Source of the DNA: an uncultured Prevotellaceae bacterium
GTDB lineage: Bacteria; Bacteroidota; Bacteroidia; Bacteroidales; Bacteroidaceae
DNA: 35,536 nt
Assembly: GCA_902774795.1 (NCBI GenBank)
Contig: CACYKA010000025.1
Coordinates: 1 to 35,536, forward strand
Reading direction: 5' to 3'
Below are positions 33,042 through 35,536 of the stretch, one piece after another. Below the pieces are notes generated by a model, which made no database searches, had not been told where the DNA came from, and worked only from the letters and a program-made list of their open reading frames with translations. Position 1 is the stretch's first letter; every line of letters begins with the position of its first letter. The position numbers and the translations under genes are program-made.

Positions 33042-34322
33042 ATGGAACGCGACAACAAAATCTTCGAGCTCATTGAGAATGAGCATCAGCGTCAGCTCAA
33101 AGGAATTGAGCTCATCGCATCAGAAAACTTCGTAAGTGATCAGGTAATGGAAGCTATGGGCTCCTATTGCACTAACAAGTATGCTGAGGGCTATCCTGGC
33201 CATCGTTACTATGGTGGTTGTCAGGTAGTAGACCAGATTGAGCAACTTGCCATCGATCGTGCATGTGAGCTGTTCGGAGCTGAATATGCAAACGTTCAAC
33301 CTCACTCCGGTGCTCAGGCAAATGCGGCTGTATTGCTGGCTGTACTGAAACCAGGTGACTGCTTCATGGGACTCAATCTGGATCACGGTGGCCACTTGTC
33401 ACATGGCTCTTTGGTTAACACTTCAGGTATTCTTTATCGTCCTGTAGGCTACAACCTGAACAAGGAAACTGGCCGTGTGGATTATGACGAGATGGAAAAA
33501 CTGGCTAAGGAAAACAAGCCAAAGCTCATCATCGGTGGTGGTTCTGCATATTCACGTGAGTGGGATTATGCAAGAATGAGAAAGATTGCCGATGAGGTTG
33601 GTGCACTGCTCATGATTGACATGGCACACCCAGCAGGCCTTATTGCTGCAGGATTGCTTGAGAATCCTGTCAAGTATGCACACATTGTAACAACAACTAC
33701 GCACAAGACTCTTCGTGGTCCAAGAGGAGGTCTTATTCTGCTTGGCAAAGACTTCGACAACCCATGGGGGTACAAAACACCGAAGGGTGTTGTGAAGAAG
33801 ATGTCACAGCTGCTAAATTCTGCTGTATTCCCGGGTCAGCAGGGTGGTCCGCTGGAGCATGTTATAGCTGCTAAGGCTGTTGCTTTCGGCGAAGCTTTGA
33901 AACCTGAGTTCAAGATATATGCAACACAAGTGAAGAAGAATGCCAAGGTTCTTGCTGACGAACTCGTAAAACGTGGATTCACTATCGTAAGCGGTGGTAC
34001 CGACAACCATTCTATGCTTGTTGACCTGCGCTCTAAATATCCTGACTTGACTGGTAAAGTCGCAGAGAATGCACTTGTGGCTGCAGACATCACCATTAAC
34101 AAAAACATGGTGCCGTTTGATACCCGTTCTGCATTCCAGACTTCAGGCTTCCGTCTCGGAACACCTGCTATCACCACACGTGGCGCAAAAGAAGATCTCA
34201 TGATAAAGATTGCTGCATGGATAGAAGAAGTGCTTAACGATCCAGAGAATGAGAACGTAATTGCAAAGGTTCGTGGTGAGGTGAATGCCGAAATGAAGAA
34301 CTACCCACTGTTTGCATGGTAA
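33042..34322 (+). CDS. glyA: Serine hydroxymethyltransferase
   Basis: 426 residues. It interconverts serine and glycine and charges tetrahydrofolate with a one-carbon unit. The N-terminus [20 protein letters not shown] is canonical. [14 protein letters not shown] and [14 protein letters not shown] follow. The pyridoxal phosphate Lys222 is in [14 protein letters not shown]. The C-terminus keeps [11 protein letters not shown]. It starts 14 bases after the GHL10 stop and ends inside the start of map (7-base overlap). Confidence 0.97.
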   Translation: MERDNKIFELIENEHQRQLKGIELIASENFVSDQVMEAMGSYCTNKYAEGYPGHRYYGGCQVVDQIEQLAIDRACELFGAEYANVQPHSGAQANAAVLLAVLKPGDCFMGLNLDHGGHLSHGSLVNTSGILYRPVGYNLNKETGRVDYDEMEKLAKENKPKLIIGGGSAYSREWDYARMRKIADEVGALLMIDMAHPAGLIAAGLLENPVKYAHIVTTTTHKTLRGPRGGLILLGKDFDNPWGYKTPKGVVKKMSQLLNSAVFPGQQGGPLEHVIAAKAVAFGEALKPEFKIYATQVKKNAKVLADELVKRGFTIVSGGTDNHSMLVDLRSKYPDLTGKVAENALVAADITINKNMVPFDTRSAFQTSGFRLGTPAITTRGAKEDLMIKIAAWIEEVLNDPENENVIAKVRGEVNAEMKNYPLFAW

Positions 34323-35182
34323 AAATTAAGAAACGTCGCTGGCGCTGTCTTCCTAACCAGGAACTGACAGAACTGGACAAGAAAATAATGTACTGGGAGA
34401 ATAAGGGTAAGCTGGTACCTACCCGCGACCTTATAAAGACTCCTGAACAAATAGAAGGCATACGACGCTCTGGTGTGATAAACACCGGAGTGTTGGATGC
34501 AGTTGCAGAAGCCATACGTCCTGGGATGAATACTCTGGAAATAGACGATATCTGCATGCGCTACTGCAAAGAGCATGATGCCATACCTGCATGCCTGGGA
34601 TATGAAGGATTTCCTAAATCGGTGTGTACATCCATTAACGAGGTTGTAGCCCACGGAATACCCAAGGAGGAAGATATTCTGGAGGAAGGAGACATCATAA
34701 ATGTTGACTTTACCACCATCAAAGACGGATACTATGCAGATGCATCCAGAATGTTCATTGTAGGTGGTAAGACAACCCCAGAGAAGGAACAGCTCGTAAG
34801 AGTTGCAAAGGAATGTTTGGAGATAGGTATGGAGGCTGCCAAGCCTTTCTGCTTTGTCGGCGACATAGGGCATGCCATTGAGAAGCATGCAAAAAAATAT
34901 CACTATGGTGTGGTACGTGACCTTGCCGGACACGGTGTGGGACTGAAGTTTCATGAAGAACCCGACATAGACCACTATGGACGCCGTGGTGAAGGAATGT
35001 TGCTCGTACCAGGAATGGTATTCACCATCGAGCCAATGATAAACATGGGCACATGGGAGGTATTCGTTGATGCTGACGACCCATACGAATGGGAGGTGAT
35101 ATCCGGCGACGAGCTGCCTTCTGCTCAATGGGAGCACACTTTTTTAATGACTGAACATGGAGTTGAAATCCTCACATACTGA
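34316..35182 (+). CDS. map: Methionine aminopeptidase, type I
   Basis: 288 residues. It removes the initiator Met from nascent proteins. The five metal ligands are visible: Asp131 and Asp142 ([19 protein letters not shown]), His206 ([13 protein letters not shown]), Glu239 ([10 protein letters not shown]) and Glu273 ([11 protein letters not shown]). The first 40 residues ([20 protein letters not shown] and onward to the conserved [13 protein letters not shown]) extend beyond the minimal type I enzyme. They contain a basic patch that might contact the ribosome. The start overlaps the glyA stop by 7 bases, and the end overlaps tsaD by 26. Confidence 0.95.
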   Translation: MVKIKKRRWRCLPNQELTELDKKIMYWENKGKLVPTRDLIKTPEQIEGIRRSGVINTGVLDAVAEAIRPGMNTLEIDDICMRYCKEHDAIPACLGYEGFPKSVCTSINEVVAHGIPKEEDILEEGDIINVDFTTIKDGYYADASRMFIVGGKTTPEKEQLVRVAKECLEIGMEAAKPFCFVGDIGHAIEKHAKKYHYGVVRDLAGHGVGLKFHEEPDIDHYGRRGEGMLLVPGMVFTIEPMINMGTWEVFVDADDPYEWEVISGDELPSAQWEHTFLMTEHGVEILTY

Positions 35183-35536
35183 TTACATACTTGCCATCGA
35201 GAGCAGTTGTGACGACACCTCTGCTGCCGTCATGAAGGGTACTACACTGCTGTCTAATGTGACGGCATCACAGGAAGTACACAGAATATATGGCGGAGTT
35301 GTACCGGAACTGGCATCAAGGGCACATCAGCAGAACATCGTACCTGTGGTAGATCATGCTCTGAAGAGTGCCGGCATAAAAAAAGAAGAGCTTGCGGCAA
35401 TAGCCTTTACCCGTGGGCCTGGACTTATGGGCTCGCTGCTTGTTGGAGTAAACTTTGCCAAAGGTATGGCAGAGGCTTTGCACATTCCTCTAATAGATGT
35501 AAACCATCTACAGGGACACGTGATGGCCCACTTCAT
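35157..35536 (+). CDS. tsaD: tRNA threonylcarbamoyladenosine transferase, cut by the right edge
   Basis: The frame opens at ATG 35157 ([20 protein letters not shown]) inside the end of map and runs to the window edge (126 codons). It completes t6A37 modification of ANN-reading tRNAs. AIESSCDDTSAAV, GGVVPELASRAHQQNI and FTRGPGLMGSLLVG are the standard TsaD/Kae1 motifs, and HLQGHVMAH holds the metal-binding His-x3-His. The rest of the gene is outside the window. Confidence 0.95.
   Translation, partial: MELKSSHTDYILAIESSCDDTSAAVMKGTTLLSNVTASQEVHRIYGGVVPELASRAHQQNIVPVVDHALKSAGIKKEELAAIAFTRGPGLMGSLLVGVNFAKGMAEALHIPLIDVNHLQGHVMAHF

Noticed and set aside
34301-35137. 278-codon minus-strand ORF opposite map
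   Set aside because: It mirrors a gene with all five metal ligands intact and shows no family features.

Overview
The window looks like a chromosomal segment of a Prevotella-like member of the Bacteroidales. The evidence is: (i) several promoters of the Bacteroidota form TTTG-N19/20-TAnnTTTG; (ii) starts without Shine-Dalgarno sequences; (iii) a fused lpxC-fabZ gene followed by lpxA; (iv) a trp operon in the order trpB-E-G-D-C-A; (v) a BspA-like leucine-rich-repeat surface protein with a dockerin-like 'VNGTDIQ' tail; and (vi) GH43-type glycanases. No rRNA, tRNA, CRISPR array or intact insertion sequence is visible.

Layout. 1-666 (minus): 5' part of an unrecognised coiled-coil protein that runs off the left edge. 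877-3688 (plus): a secreted Sel1-repeat protein and a WG-repeat lipoprotein. 3689-4210: a gene-poor stretch with two terminator-like hairpins, an orphan dockerin-like tail (relic of a lost gene) and a duplicated 13-bp palindromic motif. 4211-6631: a BspA-like protein with an exact 507-bp internal repeat, whose dockerin-like tail is out of frame. 6761-12720 (minus): tryptophan operon trpBEGDCA, preceded by a leader peptide with three consecutive Trp codons and an intrinsic terminator, which together look like a transcription attenuator. trpF is absent from the operon. 13057-14838 (minus): a secreted esterase. 15063-20570 (plus): a probable operon of a YqhD-like iron alcohol dehydrogenase, a two-domain GH43 protein, a single-domain GH43-like protein, a rhodanese/metallo-beta-lactamase fusion and a 46-residue protein. 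20658-21095 (minus): a small secreted lysozyme-like protein. 21491 to the right edge (plus): a long compact housekeeping cluster, purM, prfA, two small ORFs, pyrF, lpxD, lpxC/fabZ, lpxA, miaA, PBP1a, a GHL10 glycosidase, glyA, map and tsaD (cut by the edge).

How the genes work together. The trp operon supplies all steps from chorismate to tryptophan except phosphoribosylanthranilate isomerase. The right-hand cluster joins purine and pyrimidine nucleotide synthesis, lipid A precursor synthesis, peptidoglycan synthesis and translation functions (release factor, tRNA modification, N-terminal Met removal). The middle operon appears devoted to an extracellular glycan, but there is no SusC/SusD pair in view.

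The most interesting items are the trp leader/attenuator, the missing trpF, the frameshifted dockerin tail with its orphan paralogue, and the rhodanese-first fusion. All function calls come from reading the sequence; none was checked against a database.
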